In this document: positions 53,207 to 63,666 of the stretch, piece after piece
Layout: each line of letters starts with the position of its first letter
Position numbering within the stretch: position 1 is the stretch's first letter
NCBI RefSeq assembly: GCF_001423965.1
Contig: NZ_LMPV01000006.1
Coordinates: 310,001 to 374,000 of the forward strand
DNA length: 64,000 nucleotides
From: Exiguobacterium sp. Leaf196
GTDB lineage: Bacteria; Bacillota; Bacilli; Exiguobacteriales; Exiguobacteriaceae
Direction: 5' to 3'
The notes under the pieces: generated by a model
Seen by the model: only the letters and a program-made list of their open reading frames with translations
Told to the model about the DNA's origin: nothing
The model's database searches: none
Made by a program: the position numbers and the translations under genes

Positions 53207-53740
53207 ATGTCATTAACACTCGTCACTATTCTCGATCATCCGATCGCTCAAAAATATTTATCCCGTTCTGGCTTGAATCATGCGATTTCAGTAGCTGAAC
53301 GCGCACTGACGCTCGCTACGAAGCGAGGTTTAGATGCGGATACAGCTACGAAAGCTGCACTCCTCCATGACATCGGGCATTACGAATGGTATACCGATGG
53401 CACTTGGAACTATGATCTCTATCGTCAAAATGATATTCATGCCATTAAAGGGGCTGAACGCGCTCATAAACTTTTGATTCGCCTTGGTGAAGAACCAGCT
53501 CGTGCCAAAGAAATCGCACTTGCCGTTCTCTTGCATACGGATTCGTATCTTCCACCTGGTGCAATCAACCGGACACCACTTCAACAACTTGTGCACGATG
53601 CGGATACGCTGGAAGAACAACCAGGCGGACTACATCACTATGAAAAAATCGATTTTGATGAAGCCATGCGCCGTCTTGATGCGATTGATTCTGTCGTTCA
53701 TCGCTTCGCGCATCTTCCACGAATTGCATCAGAAAATTAA
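53207..53740 (+). CDS. HD-domain phosphohydrolase
   Basis: 177-residue HD superfamily metal-dependent phosphohydrolase: NHAISVAERALTLATKRG, the HD doublet in AALLHDIGHYEWY (residues ~53-56), HAIKGAERAHKLL and LLHTDSY, with a further metal-ligand D in LVHDADTLEE. Substrate unknown (nucleotide or cyclic nucleotide). AAGGAGTTTTTCATTC precedes the ATG. Not close to other nucleotide genes; ends in a hairpin shared with the opp operon. Confidence 0.82.
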   Translation: MSLTLVTILDHPIAQKYLSRSGLNHAISVAERALTLATKRGLDADTATKAALLHDIGHYEWYTDGTWNYDLYRQNDIHAIKGAERAHKLLIRLGEEPARAKEIALAVLLHTDSYLPPGAINRTPLQQLVHDADTLEEQPGGLHHYEKIDFDEAMRRLDAIDSVVHRFAHLPRIASEN

Positions 53741-53780
53741 AAGGCATTTCCACGATCAACGTGGAAATGCCTTTTGTTTT
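53739..53780. terminator. Bidirectional terminator between HD gene and oppF
   Basis: Stem AAAAGGCATTTCCAC (53739-53753) with GTGGAAATGCCTTTT (53761-53775), loop GATCAAC, T-rich on both strands. Confidence 0.92.
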
Positions 53781-53786
53781 AAACAA

Positions 53787-54740
53787 TTATACGAGTTGCG
53801 CTTGATATGCTTCCAGTTCTGCATCCGTCATCGAAACAAAATGACCTGGTTCGATTTCACGAAGTGGTGGAATGCTTGAATCTTCATCTGATTTACCAAC
53901 AGGTCCACTCGTCGGACGATCATAAACGATCCGCTTACGCGTACGCTCGTGCTCTGGATCCGGAAGAGGAATCGCAGACAAGAGCGATTTCGTATAAGCA
54001 TGGACCGGATTCTCATATAAGCGATCCGCACTACATAGTTCAACGAGGTGACCTTGGTACATAACACCGATACGATCCGAGATATATTTTACCATCGATA
54101 AGTCGTGGGCGATGAACAAGTAAGTCAAACTACGATCACGTTGCAGTTTTTTCATCAAGTTGACGACCTGCGCTTGAATCGATACGTCAAGTGCCGAGAT
54201 TGGCTCATCCGCGATGATGAAGTCCGGTTCTACAGCAAGCGCACGCGCGATTCCAATCCGTTGACGCTGACCACCCGAGAACTCGTGTGGGTAACGGCTC
54301 GCATGTTCTTTCGTCAAACCAACTGTTTCGAGTAAATCGTACACACGGTTATTCCGCTCGTCTTTCGACTTTGCTAGACCATGAATATCAATTCCCTCAG
54401 CGATGATATCACCGACTGTCATCCGTGGGTTAAGTGACGCATAAGGGTCTTGGAAAATCATTTGCATCGCACGGTTGAACTTCAGTTTATCTTTACGCGA
54501 CTTTTTACCATGAACGTTTTCACCTTTGAACATGACTTCGCCGTCTGTCGCCTCATACAATCCGATGATTGAGCGACCAGTCGTTGATTTACCACAACCC
54601 GATTCACCTACAAGACCAAGTACTTCGCCTTCATAGATATCGAATGATAAACCATCAACCGCTTTAACGACACGTCCGCGTCCAATGTTGAAGTGTTGCT
54701 TCAAGTTTTTTACTTCAAGTAATTTATTACGGTTTTCCAT
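53787..54740 (-). CDS. oppF: Oligopeptide ABC transporter ATP-binding protein OppF
   Basis: One of the two ATPases of the opp peptide importer. 317 residues: Walker A GLVGESGCGKSTTG (near residue 41), signature FSGGQRQRIGIARALAVEPDFIIADEPISALD, and the C-terminal oligopeptide-transport signature region (NPVHAYTKSLLSAIPLPDP). Start ATG shares its first base with the oppD stop. Order oppB-C-D-F with oppA upstream of oppB. Confidence 0.95.
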   Translation of the reverse strand: MENRNKLLEVKNLKQHFNIGRGRVVKAVDGLSFDIYEGEVLGLVGESGCGKSTTGRSIIGLYEATDGEVMFKGENVHGKKSRKDKLKFNRAMQMIFQDPYASLNPRMTVGDIIAEGIDIHGLAKSKDERNNRVYDLLETVGLTKEHASRYPHEFSGGQRQRIGIARALAVEPDFIIADEPISALDVSIQAQVVNLMKKLQRDRSLTYLFIAHDLSMVKYISDRIGVMYQGHLVELCSADRLYENPVHAYTKSLLSAIPLPDPEHERTRKRIVYDRPTSGPVGKSDEDSSIPPLREIEPGHFVSMTDAELEAYQAQLV

Positions 54741-55813
54741 TATTTCAGACCGCCTTTCAGAAGCGATTTCGCGAATACGCTATCTGGGCGGTATTTCAAC
54801 GCCAGATCCCGAATTGCAAGTGGTGGCTCAACATACGGTGCTTGTGGGTGGAGCAACCATGTCGCCGCTTCGTGAGTATCTGTAATTTTGAAGAAAGGAG
54901 GTTCTTTTTCAAAATCAATCTTCATTGCATATTTATTTCGTGGTGCAAACGCGTCACCGACTGGTGGATGAAGTAAGTTAGGTGGTGTTCCTGGAATCGC
55001 CGGTAAATCTTGTGAACGGTCATCCGATGGACGTGGCATTGAACCAAGGAGTCCCCAAGTATATGGATGACGTGGCTCGTAGAAAATCTCATCGACTGTA
55101 CCCTTCTCAATTAATTTACCTGCATACATGACCGCTACACGATCGGCCATATTCGCTACGACACCTAAATCGTGCGTGATAAAGATGATCGCTGTACCCG
55201 TTTTTTGTTGAATGTCTTTCAACAACTCGAGGATTTGCGCTTGAATCGTAACATCGAGTGCTGTCGTCGGCTCATCGGCAATCAAGACTTTCGGATTACA
55301 AGCAAGTGCGATTGCGATGACGATCCGTTGACGCATCCCACCAGACAATTGGTGTGGATATTGTTTCAGACGTGCTTCTGGGTTTGGAATCCCTACAAGC
55401 GTCAGTAATTCAAGCGTACGTTTTTTAGCAGCATCACCTGTCAATCCTTGGTGACGTTTTAAACCTTCGGCAATCTGTTTGTAGATCGTCATTGTCGGGT
55501 TAAGTGATGTCATTGGATCTTGGAAGATCATTGCGATATCACGACCGCGTACTTTTTGCATTTCTTTATCGGAAAGCTTAACCAAATCGCGACCTTCGAA
55601 TAAGATCTCACCTTTTGTGATTTCACCTGGCGGATTTGGAATCAGACGCATGATGGCTTTTGAAGTAACCGATTTACCAGAACCGGACTCACCAACGATT
55701 GCGAGTGTTTCACCTTTTTTTAAATCGAACGATACTCCGCGGACGGCTTGAACCGTCCCGGCGTACGTATGGAAAGCGACATTCAGGTCGCGGACTGACA
55801 AGATTGTTTCCAT
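54740..55813 (-). CDS. oppD: Oligopeptide ABC transporter ATP-binding protein OppD
   Basis: Second ATPase of the importer, 357 residues. Walker A AIVGESGSGKSVTS (near residue 37), Q-loop, signature LSGGMRQRIVIAIALACNPKVLIADEPTTALD, H-loop THDLG, and C-terminal HPYTWGLLGSMPR. It follows oppC by 32 bases and overlaps oppF by one. Confidence 0.95.
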   Translation of the reverse strand: METILSVRDLNVAFHTYAGTVQAVRGVSFDLKKGETLAIVGESGSGKSVTSKAIMRLIPNPPGEITKGEILFEGRDLVKLSDKEMQKVRGRDIAMIFQDPMTSLNPTMTIYKQIAEGLKRHQGLTGDAAKKRTLELLTLVGIPNPEARLKQYPHQLSGGMRQRIVIAIALACNPKVLIADEPTTALDVTIQAQILELLKDIQQKTGTAIIFITHDLGVVANMADRVAVMYAGKLIEKGTVDEIFYEPRHPYTWGLLGSMPRPSDDRSQDLPAIPGTPPNLLHPPVGDAFAPRNKYAMKIDFEKEPPFFKITDTHEAATWLLHPQAPYVEPPLAIRDLALKYRPDSVFAKSLLKGGLK

Positions 55814-55845
55814 TTTGGATGAGCTCCTCTCTAATCTAATATTTG

Positions 55846-56877
55846 TTAGCGACGTAGACGTGGATCGAACGCATCACGTAATCCATCTGCCAACATGTTG
55901 AAGCTGATCATGAGGAGTACGAGCACTGTCGATGGAACGACGAGCAAGAAAGGAAACGTCTTAAGTTCTTTGTACCCTTCATTGATCAGTGTACCAAGCG
56001 ACGGTTGCGGTGGTGCAAGCCCAAGACCGATGAAGCTTAGGAAAGCTTCGAAGAAGATTGCCCCAGGAATCGTGAACATGAGCGAGATGATGATTGTACC
56101 CAAGGTATTTGGAATCAAATGTTTGAAGACTAAACGTGCGCTAGAAGCACCAAGTGTACGTGCTGCGAGAACGAATTCTTGGTTCTTTAGTTTCAGGATC
56201 TGACCACGAACGAGTCGACTCATCCCGATCCAACCAGTAATCGTCATCGCGAGGATGATCGTCGTGATTCCTGGTTCAAGAATCAAGATGAAGAGGATGA
56301 TCAGGATTAAGTTCGGTACCCCTGTCAGGATTTCCGCGATCCGTTGCATGATATTATCGACGCGACCGCCGTAATAAGCTGAAATACCACCGTATGTGAC
56401 ACCGACGAGAACGTCAATAAGCGCTGCCATCAAACCGATGAAGAGTGAAATTTTAGTCCCTTCCCAGACACGTGACCAAAGATCACGACCAAGGTGGTCC
56501 GTACCAAACCAATAATTTTCTTTTACTTGTTTTTGTTTATAAAAATCGATTGGTGTCTCACCAAGTGTTGCCATACCATCAAAGCCAGCCCACTCTAATC
56601 CTGTTACTTTAGGTGGAAGTTTAGCTTGAGTGATTGTTTGGGTATAAGCATCTTTACCAGAGATTGCAGGACCCGCTAATGACATGATGGCAATCACGAT
56701 GATCAAGACAAGAGAAATGATCGCTGCTTTGTTTTTACGCAAGCGCATCCAAGCATCCTGCCAAAAGTTTAAGCTTTTACCGGCAATTCGTTCACCGGCT
56801 TGTTCATTGAACTCAACTTGTTGAAACAATGATGAATCGAACTGTTCCGCTTTTGCATTTGAATTTTGTTCAGCCAT
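55846..56877 (-). CDS. oppC: Oligopeptide ABC transporter permease OppC
   Basis: Inner-membrane permease, 343 residues. N-terminal cytoplasmic stretch, then KNKAAIISLVLIIVIAIMSLAG, the long periplasmic loop with YWFGTDHLGRDLWSRVWEG and the EAA loop ARTLGASSARLVFKHLIPNTLG. Six transmembrane segments. Shares one base with the oppB stop. Confidence 0.95.
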   Translation of the reverse strand: MAEQNSNAKAEQFDSSLFQQVEFNEQAGERIAGKSLNFWQDAWMRLRKNKAAIISLVLIIVIAIMSLAGPAISGKDAYTQTITQAKLPPKVTGLEWAGFDGMATLGETPIDFYKQKQVKENYWFGTDHLGRDLWSRVWEGTKISLFIGLMAALIDVLVGVTYGGISAYYGGRVDNIMQRIAEILTGVPNLILIILFILILEPGITTIILAMTITGWIGMSRLVRGQILKLKNQEFVLAARTLGASSARLVFKHLIPNTLGTIIISLMFTIPGAIFFEAFLSFIGLGLAPPQPSLGTLINEGYKELKTFPFLLVVPSTVLVLLMISFNMLADGLRDAFDPRLRR

Positions 56878-57803
56878 TATTTACTACCCCCCAAACGAAT
56901 CCGTGGATCAACGACACCGTATAGCAAGTCGACGATTAAAATCATGAGAATGAAGATTGCCGAGAAGAACAGCGTCGTACCCATGATAACTGTATAGTCA
57001 TTTTGTGTGATTGACGATACGAACAACTCACCAAGCCCAGGTACAGCAAAGATTTTTTCGATGACAAATGTACCTGTGATCAATGCAGCAGTCATAGGTC
57101 CAAGAATCGTAATAGCAGGAATCAATGCATTCCGAACCATGTGTTTCCAAGTGATTGATTGACCATCTAGGCCTTTTGCTTTAGCTAACGTGACGTAATC
57201 CTGACCTGTAACCTCAAGCATTTCCGTCCTTACGAATCGGGCAATCGAGGCGGTGACCCCAAGAGACAACGAAATCGTTGGTAGAATCGTATGCGCCGGA
57301 CTTTCCCAGAACGCTACTGGCAAAGCGCCCCATTTCACGCCGACATAATACTGAAGGAGTGAGGCGAATACGAAAGATGGTACTGAAATCCCGAGAACCG
57401 AGATGAACATTGCTCCGTAGTCGACAACTGTGTTGTGACGAAGTGCAGCAACTACACCAAGTACGAGACCTAAGAGTACACCAAGTACGAGTGCTTGAAC
57501 TCCAAGTTGAGCCGATGGTCCAATTCGTTCAGAAATTAAATCTGTAACTGGACGGCTGTCATATTTGAACGATACACCAAGGTCTCCTTGGAATAAGTTA
57601 ACCATGTACGCTGCATAGCGTTGTGGTAGTGGATCATTCAAATTGTACTTATCCCGAAGGATATTCAACTGTTCAGGAGAAAGTTTCTCCTGGTTCTGGA
57701 ATGGTGAACCTGGTAGCAGATCCATCAGGAAGAAAGTGAACGAAGCGATGAGTAAAAACGTCAGTACGCCGTAAACCAGGCGTTGAGCTAAATAACGGCC
57801 CAT
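56877..57803 (-). CDS. oppB: Oligopeptide ABC transporter permease OppB
   Basis: Membrane permease, 308 residues, six helices: MGRYLAQRLVYGVLTFLLIASFTFFLMDLLPGSPF at the start, EAA loop LAKAKGLDGQSITWKHMVRNALIPAITILGP. ATG 57803 is preceded by GGGGGTGCCATCTT; the longer frame to 57887 has no ribosome site. Followed by oppC. Its leader of about 290 bases after the oppA terminator may hold a weak internal promoter. Confidence 0.94.
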   Translation of the reverse strand: MGRYLAQRLVYGVLTFLLIASFTFFLMDLLPGSPFQNQEKLSPEQLNILRDKYNLNDPLPQRYAAYMVNLFQGDLGVSFKYDSRPVTDLISERIGPSAQLGVQALVLGVLLGLVLGVVAALRHNTVVDYGAMFISVLGISVPSFVFASLLQYYVGVKWGALPVAFWESPAHTILPTISLSLGVTASIARFVRTEMLEVTGQDYVTLAKAKGLDGQSITWKHMVRNALIPAITILGPMTAALITGTFVIEKIFAVPGLGELFVSSITQNDYTVIMGTTLFFSAIFILMILIVDLLYGVVDPRIRLGGSK

Positions 57804-58089
57804 AAGATGGCACCCCCTATAAAGATTTTCTGTTTTTTTCGAAACATCAATAAAATCAGTATGACCCACAATTGTCGGAACATTCAAGAATTTTGTTATA
57901 AAAATTTAAAATTCTTTTTAATTGTGCTTTGATTCGATGTTCGATCAGACGCTTTTTTTAATGTCGTCCAATAGTCAGAATTTTTCGTTTGATTCCATTA
58001 TACTTTGCTAACAAAGTAATTAGAACCATTTTTTTACGAAAATTTCACATTTCCGCTAAAAATGAGTTTCCGTTCATTCAAAGTAGTAT

Positions 58090-58128
58090 AAAACAGGAGC
58101 GCACCCGAACTGACTTAGGGACGCTCCC
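58090..58128 (-). terminator. Hairpin between oppA and oppB (partial terminator)
   Basis: GGGAGCGTCCC/GGGTGCGCTCC stem with a mismatch, then TGTTTTATAC on the minus strand. Such a leaky terminator is usual after the binding-protein gene, allowing more OppA than transporter. The remaining 57804-58089 holds no ORF I can support. Confidence 0.65.
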
Positions 58129-58136
58129 GTTCTCGA

Positions 58137-59750
58137 TTACTTCACATCAACATATTTGTATTGGAAATCTGCTCCGAACAATTGACGGTTGAAATCTTTA
58201 ACCGACGGACGGCTCAAGTATGCAGAACCCGCTTGATAGATTGGTGCGATGGCTTGATCTTTTTCAATCAATTGTGCCTCAGCCTGTTTGAACAAATCTA
58301 AACGCTTCGTCAAATCTGACTCGTCGTTTGCCGCGTTTAATAATTTATCATACGCAGCTGATTTGTACTTCACGTCATTTTGGCTGTTCGTTGATTCGAA
58401 GATGGAAAGGTTAGACATTGGATCTTGGTAATCCGGACCCCAAAGTGAGTAAGAGATTTGGTAATCTCCTTTTGCTTCAAGATCGAGTTTGTTCTTGAAC
58501 GGCTGTTGCTTAATTGAGACAGTGACGTTCGGAAGATTCTTCTCGATTTGACCTTTCATGTACTCACCGATTTTCTTCGCATCTTCACTATCGAACGAAA
58601 GCAATTCAATCGTCGTTTTCTTATCGCCATTTGCTTTTTTCCAAAGATCTGCTGCTTCTTTTCCATCACGGTCGAACCAGTTGATGTCGCTCGTGTAGTC
58701 TTTGCCTGATGCATCTTTGACGAAGTCTTTTGGAATAAAGCTTGTCGTCGGAATCGAACCGTTCGCAAGAAGTGTATCCGTGATACCTTTTGGATCGATC
58801 GCACGAGCGATTGCTTTACGTGCATCGACATTCTTCATCGTTGCATCTTCGTTATTGAATTTCAAGTAAGCGATCGAAGAACGAAGCGCTGTCTTGAATT
58901 CAGGCTTCGATTTGTAAGCTTCAACTTGCTCTGAAGTCAAAACTGCGTAATCGACATCATTTGAATCATAAAGATTTACTACTGTTGAATTATCTTTAAC
59001 GACACTGATTGTAACTTCGTCGAGTTTGACAGCATCCTTATCCCAGTAGTTATCGTTTTTCTTCAGGACACGTTTTGAATCCGTTTTCCAAGTTTCCCAA
59101 ACGAAAGGCCCATTATAAAGCAATTTATCTGGTTTAAGCGAGAAGTCTTTCTCGTTTTTCTTATAGAAGTCTTCACTGATTGGTGTATATGTACCAAATG
59201 ACGTCAGTGAGAGGAAATACGGAGCTGGACGCTCGAGTTTTACTTCTAACGTTTTATCATCGATTGCTTTAACACCGAGTTCACCAACAGGCTTTTTACC
59301 TTGCGTGACATCAGAGCCGTTTTTTAACGTGTCAAAGATGTACGAGTAACTAGAACCTGTTTTTGGATCAGCAGCACGTTTCCATGCAAATTCGAAATCC
59401 TGTGCTTTGACGGGTGTACCGTCTGACCATTTCGAATCACGAAGTGTGAACGTATACGTCAAATTGTCGCTTGAGATATCCGTTTTTTCTGCAAGTGCTG
59501 GAATCGCTTTTCCGTCTTTGTCTAAACGATAAAGACCTTCCATCGTGTTCCCGATCATGTTGAAAGCGACGGCATCCGTAGCCTTCGCTGGGTCCACTGT
59601 CGTGATGTCCGAAGTGTCCGTTAAACGTAGATTTTTCTTGCCGTCTGTCGAACCTGAATCTTTGTCTCCGCCACCTGTCGAACATCCAGCAAGCACAGCG
59701 CTTCCTGCAAGCATGACTGATAAAGCGAGACCGACTGTTTTTTTCTTCAT
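58137..59750 (-). CDS. oppA: Oligopeptide-binding lipoprotein OppA (first copy)
   Basis: Substrate-binding lipoprotein of the opp importer, SBP_bac_5 fold, 537 residues. Signal peptide MKKKTVGLALSVMLAGSAVLAGC (lipobox Cys23), followed by linker STGGGDKD and domain start DTSDITTVDPAKATDAVAFNMIGNTMEGLYR. WSDGTPVKAQDFEFAWKRAAD and LLYNGPFVWETW are OppA family segments. GGAG upstream. Directly upstream of oppBCDF; about 50-60 percent alike by eye to the copy at 61818. Confidence 0.94.
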   Translation of the reverse strand: MKKKTVGLALSVMLAGSAVLAGCSTGGGDKDSGSTDGKKNLRLTDTSDITTVDPAKATDAVAFNMIGNTMEGLYRLDKDGKAIPALAEKTDISSDNLTYTFTLRDSKWSDGTPVKAQDFEFAWKRAADPKTGSSYSYIFDTLKNGSDVTQGKKPVGELGVKAIDDKTLEVKLERPAPYFLSLTSFGTYTPISEDFYKKNEKDFSLKPDKLLYNGPFVWETWKTDSKRVLKKNDNYWDKDAVKLDEVTISVVKDNSTVVNLYDSNDVDYAVLTSEQVEAYKSKPEFKTALRSSIAYLKFNNEDATMKNVDARKAIARAIDPKGITDTLLANGSIPTTSFIPKDFVKDASGKDYTSDINWFDRDGKEAADLWKKANGDKKTTIELLSFDSEDAKKIGEYMKGQIEKNLPNVTVSIKQQPFKNKLDLEAKGDYQISYSLWGPDYQDPMSNLSIFESTNSQNDVKYKSAAYDKLLNAANDESDLTKRLDLFKQAEAQLIEKDQAIAPIYQAGSAYLSRPSVKDFNRQLFGADFQYKYVDVK

Positions 59751-60022
59751 CGGTAAGTCATCTCCTTTTCAATTTTCAAGTTGCCATAATGCGTATGACA
59801 TCAATAACGTCCCGTCGAAACTGCAATGTATTCCCCAAAATGCATTGACCTAGTTTCAAAAACTTAAACGAAGTGATAAATTGATTTTATGTGAGAATAG
59901 CATTAACGTCAAGTGAATAGTCACACTATTTGCTATTTTGCATCATTCATTTGTTACCGATTCGTAACAGCATTAAAAGTTTCGTATACTAAGGGTATCT
60001 ATGTACGCAAAGGGGGATTTTC

Positions 60023-60403
60023 ATGCGATCGACGTATTTCCGACCGGTCATCATTGCGGTCATTCTTGTTCTGCTTTACACGATTTGGGCAACTATGACG
60101 GATTCGACACATGGTATCTTGTATCATCTGTCTGGTGGTTTATTCATAGCAGGATTCTTGTTAGTTGCAGTAGGATTCTTCTCGAATATGTCTGCTAACG
60201 GTTTCTTCCGTGGCATGACAGCTGGATTCAAAAAGCAGCGGGAAGCGAAGTTGCGAGAGATTGATGGCGATTATTACGAAGATGAAGACGAGGAGGAAGA
60301 AGTGCTTCGCAAAAAGCAACACCGTGCTTCAGTACGGACGAAACCCTATGTCTCAAGCGGTATCATCTTCATCGTCGTCTCACTGATCATCTCATATTTT
60401 TAA
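60023..60403 (+). CDS. DUF3899-type membrane protein
   Basis: 126 residues with three transmembrane helices (about residues 9-26, 35-55 and 109-126), and a central highly acidic stretch REIDGDYYEDEDEEEEVLRKK preceded by the basic KKQREAKLRE. I believe it is the small DUF3899 family found near trpS in Bacillales, but this needs a profile search. GGGGGATTTTC precedes the ATG; a TATACT lies near 59986-59991. It is upstream of the T-box on the same strand but its own terminator is not obvious. Confidence 0.65.
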   Translation: MRSTYFRPVIIAVILVLLYTIWATMTDSTHGILYHLSGGLFIAGFLLVAVGFFSNMSANGFFRGMTAGFKKQREAKLREIDGDYYEDEDEEEEVLRKKQHRASVRTKPYVSSGIIFIVVSLIISYF

Positions 60404-60414
60404 ACGAAATCAAC

Positions 60415-61718
<1,304 letters not shown>

Positions 61719-61733
61719 TTCGTCCTCTACGCG

Positions 61734-61760
61734 AAAGACCGGGATGTCCCGGTCTTTTTT
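61734..61760 (+). terminator. Terminator of trpS
   Basis: Stem AAAGACCGGGA (61734-61744) with TCCCGGTCTTT (61747-61757), then T-run. Confidence 0.9.
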
Positions 61761-61771
61761 ATATATTACAA

Positions 61772-61813
61772 ATAAAAAACGGCTTCCGAATCAAATCGGA
61801 AGCCGTTTTTATT
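61772..61813 (-). terminator. Terminator of the second oppA gene
   Basis: Fifteen-pair stem AAAAACGGCTTCCGA with TCGGAAGCCGTTTTT, T-rich on the minus strand; 5 bases beyond the gene's stop. Confidence 0.92.
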
Positions 61814-61817
61814 TTGC

Positions 61818-63461
61818 TTATTTTCCTTCGATTGAAGCCCATTTGTATGAGAAGTCTGCGCCGAAGTTATGCTCGACGACTCCTTTAACGTATGGTTTAA
61901 CGAGGAATGCACGTCCACGCTGATAAACAGGTGAGATTGCTGCTGAATCAAGAAGGATTTTTTCAGCTTCTTGTAGTTCAGACCAACGTTTTGCTGCATC
62001 TGTTTGAGTTTGTGCATCTTTGATGAGTTTATCGTACTCTTTGTCCGACCATTTACCACGGTTGTATGGTCCGCCCGTGACGAAGAGATCGAGGAACGTC
62101 ATTGGATCTTGGTAGTCAGGACCCCAGCCTGCGAGTGAGAACTGGAAGTCACCTTTGTTTTCAAGATCAAGTTTGTTTTTGAATGGTTGTTGCTTGATCG
62201 TAACCTTCATACCTGGAAGGTTTTTCTCAAGTTCCCCTTTCAAGAACTCACCGATTTTTTTCGAGTCGTCGCTGTCATAGTTCAAGAGCTCAAGATCAAC
62301 CGATTTTTGACCGATTTCTTTGAGACCCTCTTTCCAAAGTTTTTTCGCTTCGTCGGCATTGTATTCGTTGAATGCCGGATACTTGTCGCGGAAATCTTTT
62401 CCGTCAGCATCTTTCGCGAAATCTTTTGGTACGAGGTAGTTCGCTGGAAGTGATCCGTTTGCAAGGATGACATCCGTGATCCCTTTTTTGTTGTAACCCA
62501 TGTCGATTGCGCGACGGATTTTTTCGTTATCAAGTGCTTTTACCTTTGTGTTGAGGTAAAGGTAGAAGATCGTTGATTCACCTTTTGTTTTGAACTCTTT
62601 ATTGTCTTTGTACTGGGCAACGAACTCAGAAGTTAGACCTGTACGATCGATGTCGCCTTTTTCATATAAGTTAACGCCTGTCGCTGTCTCTTTAACGACC
62701 TTAACGTTGATTGTTTTGAGTTTAACGGCATCTTTATCCCAGTAGTTATCGTTTTTAACCATTTTCCAGCCTTGCTCACGTGTCCATTCTGTTAACTTGA
62801 ATGGTCCGTTGTAAAGCGATTTGTCTGCAGTCGAACCGAAGTCTTTCCCGATTTTCTTCGAGAGTTCTTCTGATTTCGGCATGAATGGTCCGAATCCAGT
62901 GAGTCCGAGGAAGTAATCTGCAGGGGCTTTTAATTTAACTTCGAGCGTTTTGTCATCTACTGCTTTAACGCCGATAGCATCACGATCACCTTTCTTCGTG
63001 TTGTACTCTTCTGCACCTTCGATATTGTAGAAGACATATGCATACTGTGAAGCGTTCTCTGGATTAAGAACTTCTTTCCATGCATATTCAAAGTCTTTTG
63101 CCGTGATTGGTGTACCGTCAGACCATTTCGCATCACGTAATTTGAACGTGTATGTTAATTTGTCATCTGAAACCGTGTGACTTTCAGCGATACCCGGAGT
63201 CGGCTGCTGCTTGTCATCAAGACGGTAAAGACCTTCCATCGTGTTGTTCAATACGTTAAATGAAACTGAGTCTGTTGAAGTCGTCGGGTTGAGTGTCGGA
63301 ATATCCGAACCTTCGATCAAATTAAGTGTTTGATCATTTGATTTCTTGCTTGAACCTGTGTCGCCCGATTTGTCGCCTGAATCCGTTGTCGAACAAGCTG
63401 CGAGGAACGCACTTGATACGAGTGCTACCGATGTAGCTAAAGCAAAGCTTTTCTTCTTCAT
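61818..63461 (-). CDS. oppA: Oligopeptide-binding lipoprotein OppA (second copy)
   Basis: 547-residue SBP_bac_5 lipoprotein. Signal MKKKSFALATSVALVSSAFLAAC (Cys23), then a Ser/Gly/Asp linker to residue ~45. Core segments IEGSDIPTLNPTTSTDSVSFNVLNNTMEGLYR, WSDGTPITAKDFEYAWKEVLN, LYNGPFKLTEW and FKNKLDLENKGDFQF parallel those of the copy at 58137. It is separated from its partner transporter by trpS and its neighbours; probably shares the OppBCDF permease. GGGGGGTCATCGTAAC precedes the ATG. Confidence 0.93.
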   Translation of the reverse strand: MKKKSFALATSVALVSSAFLAACSTTDSGDKSGDTGSSKKSNDQTLNLIEGSDIPTLNPTTSTDSVSFNVLNNTMEGLYRLDDKQQPTPGIAESHTVSDDKLTYTFKLRDAKWSDGTPITAKDFEYAWKEVLNPENASQYAYVFYNIEGAEEYNTKKGDRDAIGVKAVDDKTLEVKLKAPADYFLGLTGFGPFMPKSEELSKKIGKDFGSTADKSLYNGPFKLTEWTREQGWKMVKNDNYWDKDAVKLKTINVKVVKETATGVNLYEKGDIDRTGLTSEFVAQYKDNKEFKTKGESTIFYLYLNTKVKALDNEKIRRAIDMGYNKKGITDVILANGSLPANYLVPKDFAKDADGKDFRDKYPAFNEYNADEAKKLWKEGLKEIGQKSVDLELLNYDSDDSKKIGEFLKGELEKNLPGMKVTIKQQPFKNKLDLENKGDFQFSLAGWGPDYQDPMTFLDLFVTGGPYNRGKWSDKEYDKLIKDAQTQTDAAKRWSELQEAEKILLDSAAISPVYQRGRAFLVKPYVKGVVEHNFGADFSYKWASIEGK

Positions 63462-63569
63462 GTTACGATGACCCCCCTAGGTTTCTAAAAAAATGATACT
63501 GTCAGGTTTTTGACCGAAAAAAAAAGAATTACTATATTCGAATCAAACCCTTCGTTACAAATAGTTTAC

Positions 63570-63584
63570 AATGTTCTGATAATT
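63570..63584. promoter_or_regulatory. CodY-like box upstream of second oppA
   Basis: AATGTTCTGATAATT matches AATTTTCWGAAAATT at 13 of 15. It lies about 10 bases upstream of a plausible minus-strand -35 TTGTAA (63560-63555), spaced 18 from TATAGT. Peptide transporters are typical CodY targets. A 13/15 match is suggestive, not proof. Confidence 0.5.
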
Positions 63585-63621
63585 TTGCAAACCTTTTATC
63601 CGATTTTTCTAAATATTTTTT

Positions 63622-63660
63622 CAAAAAAGACTGGGACCTTAAGAAATAATGGTCCCAGTT
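63622..63660 (-). terminator. Terminator of the third oppA gene
   Basis: Nine-pair stem ACTGGGACC (63630-63638) with GGTCCCAGT (63651-63659), then CTTTTTTG on the minus strand. Confidence 0.9.
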
Positions 63661-63666
63661 AAGTGA

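Noticed and set aside
53484-53879. 131-residue frame overlapping the HD gene
   Set aside because: Runs across the HD gene's end and its terminator into oppF antisense; no ribosome site.
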